NCBI GenBank assembly: GCA_002840715.1
Contig: PHBW01000013.1
Location: 139,445 to 203,444 of the forward strand
Length of the DNA: 64,000 bases
Source: Chloroflexi bacterium HGW-Chloroflexi-4
GTDB taxonomy: Bacteria; Chloroflexota; Anaerolineae; Anaerolineales; Anaerolineaceae
Direction: 5' to 3'
Below the pieces are notes generated by a model. The model ran no database searches and was not told where the DNA came from. It saw nothing but the letters and a program-made list of their open reading frames with translations. The translations under genes were made by a program, and so were the position numbers. Positions 62,524-64,000 of the stretch are shown here, one piece after another (position 1 is the first letter of the stretch; each line of letters begins with the position of its first letter).

Positions 62524-64000
62524 ATGCATGAAATCATTTCACATCCATTGCCGCAAACTGATTTCTCCAAAATCAAATGCATTGAAGGTTTTGACCGCAT
62601 TCGCTCAGAATATTCAGCTTATCTCTGTGACGAATCAAAACTGACCCCCAAGCCCTTTAACTTTCTTTTCTTCCCAAAAAATGAACCAGAACTTTCAACC
62701 ATTCTGGGTGAGATGCAGCGTCGCAAAGTGCACGTTACCATTGCAGGGGCACGCACCGGGCTGGTAGGCGGTTGTGTGCCCGCAGATGGTGCCTTGATCT
62801 CGCTTGAACTGTTCGATCAGGTTCAAGAGATTTACTACCATACAGATTGTCATGAATGGCGGGTGCGTGCCCAGACCAGCGTCAGCTTGAAGAGCCTTGA
62901 AACCATGCTGCGCTTCAAACAATTCACATCATTTGACCAAAGCACGGACACCTTGGTGAAGCAAAACTTTGCTCAATTTAAAGAAGATCCCGATCACTAC
63001 TTTTACCCACCGGACCCAACCGAGATGAGCGCCTCGTTGGGTGGATCAGTGGTCACCAATGCCTCCGGTGCGCGTACCTACCGTTACGGTCCGACCCGCT
63101 CCTGGGTGCGCGGCTTGCGCGTTTGCCTGGCCAACGGCGAATACCTCGATATTCCGCGCGGCAAATACTTTGCCTCGCCTTCCGGTCAATTTGTGGTGTG
63201 GAATTCCAAATGCGAAGCCTGCAATGTCACGATCCCCGATTATGCCCAGCCAAAGACCAAAAGCACCGCCGGGTTGTTTGCCGCCCCGCAGATGGACCTG
63301 GTGGACCTCTTCATCGGCTCTGAGGGCATTTTGGGAATTATCACCTCGGTCGAAGTGGCACTGCTTAAAAAAGAAGAAAAAGTTTCCATCATCCAGTTCC
63401 TCGATTCCGATGAACAAGCCGTCCAGCTGACCATGGCGCTGCGCGCTGAAAAACGTCTGCAGCTCGATTTTCTTGAATTCTATTCTGGCAATGCTTTGAA
63501 TTTGCTGCGTAATTTGCAAAAAACCGAACCCTCTACAGTCGGCATGCCAGCAATCCCTGAAAATGCAAAATCAGCAATTTTCATTGAGATGAGCTTCAAC
63601 CCGCATGCTGATCACCTCGATTTTTCAATCCTTGAGGGCGTGGTCTCCTCCTGCGGCGCGGATTTAGCACGCTCATGGGCTGGCTATGAAAGCCGTGAAC
63701 TCGATCGGTTCAAGGTTTTTCGCCACATGGTGCCTGAAACCATCAACAGCATCCTGGCTGAACGCAAGAAACAGTATCCCGGCATTCACAAGCTTGGCAC
63801 GGATATGGCCGTACCGGATGAACACCTTGAGACCATGTGGGCGCTCTACCAATCCCGCTGCGACGCCCTGGGATTGGAATGGGCTGCTTTTGGGCACATT
63901 GGAAACAACCACATCCACGTCAATATCATGCCCCGCAATATGGAAGAACTTGAAAAGGGCATGCAGTTGTATGCGGAATTTGCCAAAAAAACGGTGGAGT
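62524..64000 (+). CDS. FAD-linked 2-hydroxyacid dehydrogenase/oxidase, 3' end outside window
   Basis: At least 492 residues without a stop. An FAD-binding type 4 (PCMH) domain has TIAGARTGLVGG and PTEMSASLGGSVVTNASGA in parts, and the FAD-oxidase C-terminal domain has FGHIGNNHIHVNIMP, where the His pair binds metal or substrate. The family covers D-lactate, glycolate and D-2-hydroxyglutarate dehydrogenases. The divergent serA makes D-2-hydroxyglutarate or D-lactate plausible substrates. CAGGAG precedes ATG 62524. Confidence 0.88.
   Translation, partial: MHEIISHPLPQTDFSKIKCIEGFDRIRSEYSAYLCDESKLTPKPFNFLFFPKNEPELSTILGEMQRRKVHVTIAGARTGLVGGCVPADGALISLELFDQVQEIYYHTDCHEWRVRAQTSVSLKSLETMLRFKQFTSFDQSTDTLVKQNFAQFKEDPDHYFYPPDPTEMSASLGGSVVTNASGARTYRYGPTRSWVRGLRVCLANGEYLDIPRGKYFASPSGQFVVWNSKCEACNVTIPDYAQPKTKSTAGLFAAPQMDLVDLFIGSEGILGIITSVEVALLKKEEKVSIIQFLDSDEQAVQLTMALRAEKRLQLDFLEFYSGNALNLLRNLQKTEPSTVGMPAIPENAKSAIFIEMSFNPHADHLDFSILEGVVSSCGADLARSWAGYESRELDRFKVFRHMVPETINSILAERKKQYPGIHKLGTDMAVPDEHLETMWALYQSRCDALGLEWAAFGHIGNNHIHVNIMPRNMEELEKGMQLYAEFAKKTVE

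Overview
The window looks like a chromosomal segment of an Anaerolineae-type bacterium (phylum Chloroflexota). This is inferred from gene content and style, not from a marker phylogeny. The pointers are many lipoproteins with Thr/Pro-rich linkers after the lipobox, a short inositol-3-phosphate synthase, a B12-dependent MetH followed by a fused homocysteine methyltransferase/MTHFR, a fused exonuclease-DinG helicase, and intergenic repeats of the 'GCAAAGGCGCAGAG' / 'TTCGTGGTTA' kind. Most of the window is housekeeping DNA on both strands. The stretch from about 45 to 51.6 kb is more AT-rich and looks acquired.

Layout. 0-3.2 kb: the end of a double-domain BMP binding protein, a tRNA-Pro, ino1 behind a helically phased repeat array, and a VOC protein. 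3.5-9.6 kb: a HIT hydrolase followed by three paralogous LysM-M23 lipoproteins and an SGNH-like lipoprotein, probably one operon. 9.6-21.4 kb (almost all minus strand): OsmC, TsaD, an M24 peptidase, a lipoprotein/GNAT/P-loop operon, SnoaL-like proteins, a methyltransferase broken by an amber codon, and an old 636-bp tandem duplication that left two cupins and a chimeric pseudogene; then an SDR and small membrane proteins. 21.5-27.1 kb: a SAM-I riboswitch controls metH and the fused methyltransferase/MTHFR gene. 27-44 kb: phosphoesterase, DUF4349 lipoprotein, GH36 alpha-galactosidase, leaderless dinG, UbiA prenyltransferase, mgsA, unknown proteins, hydrolases, plsY, membrane proteins and gyrB.

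45-51.6 kb: an iron-type ABC transporter operon and a lipoprotein built of five C/H-rich repeats. This stretch is bounded and divided by fragments of a gyrB 3' end, at 44900-44950 (the real gene), 50097-50147 and 51517-51561. The repeats look like scars of successive insertions at the end of gyrB and are the most unusual feature here. 51.6-54.6 kb: a PfkB kinase, a TrpF-like protein without its catalytic cysteine, and an ATP-grasp protein. 54.8-58.7 kb: a redox cluster with an atypical thioredoxin and a thioredoxin reductase lacking the usual NADPH motif, OsmC, an AhpD-like protein, and DUF2892 proteins, one fused to thioredoxin. 59-60.6 kb: an ECF sigma factor with a FecR-like anti-sigma partner. 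60.8-64 kb: serA divergent from an FAD-linked 2-hydroxyacid dehydrogenase that runs off the window.

No CRISPR array, rRNA, transposase, integrase or replication origin was recognised.
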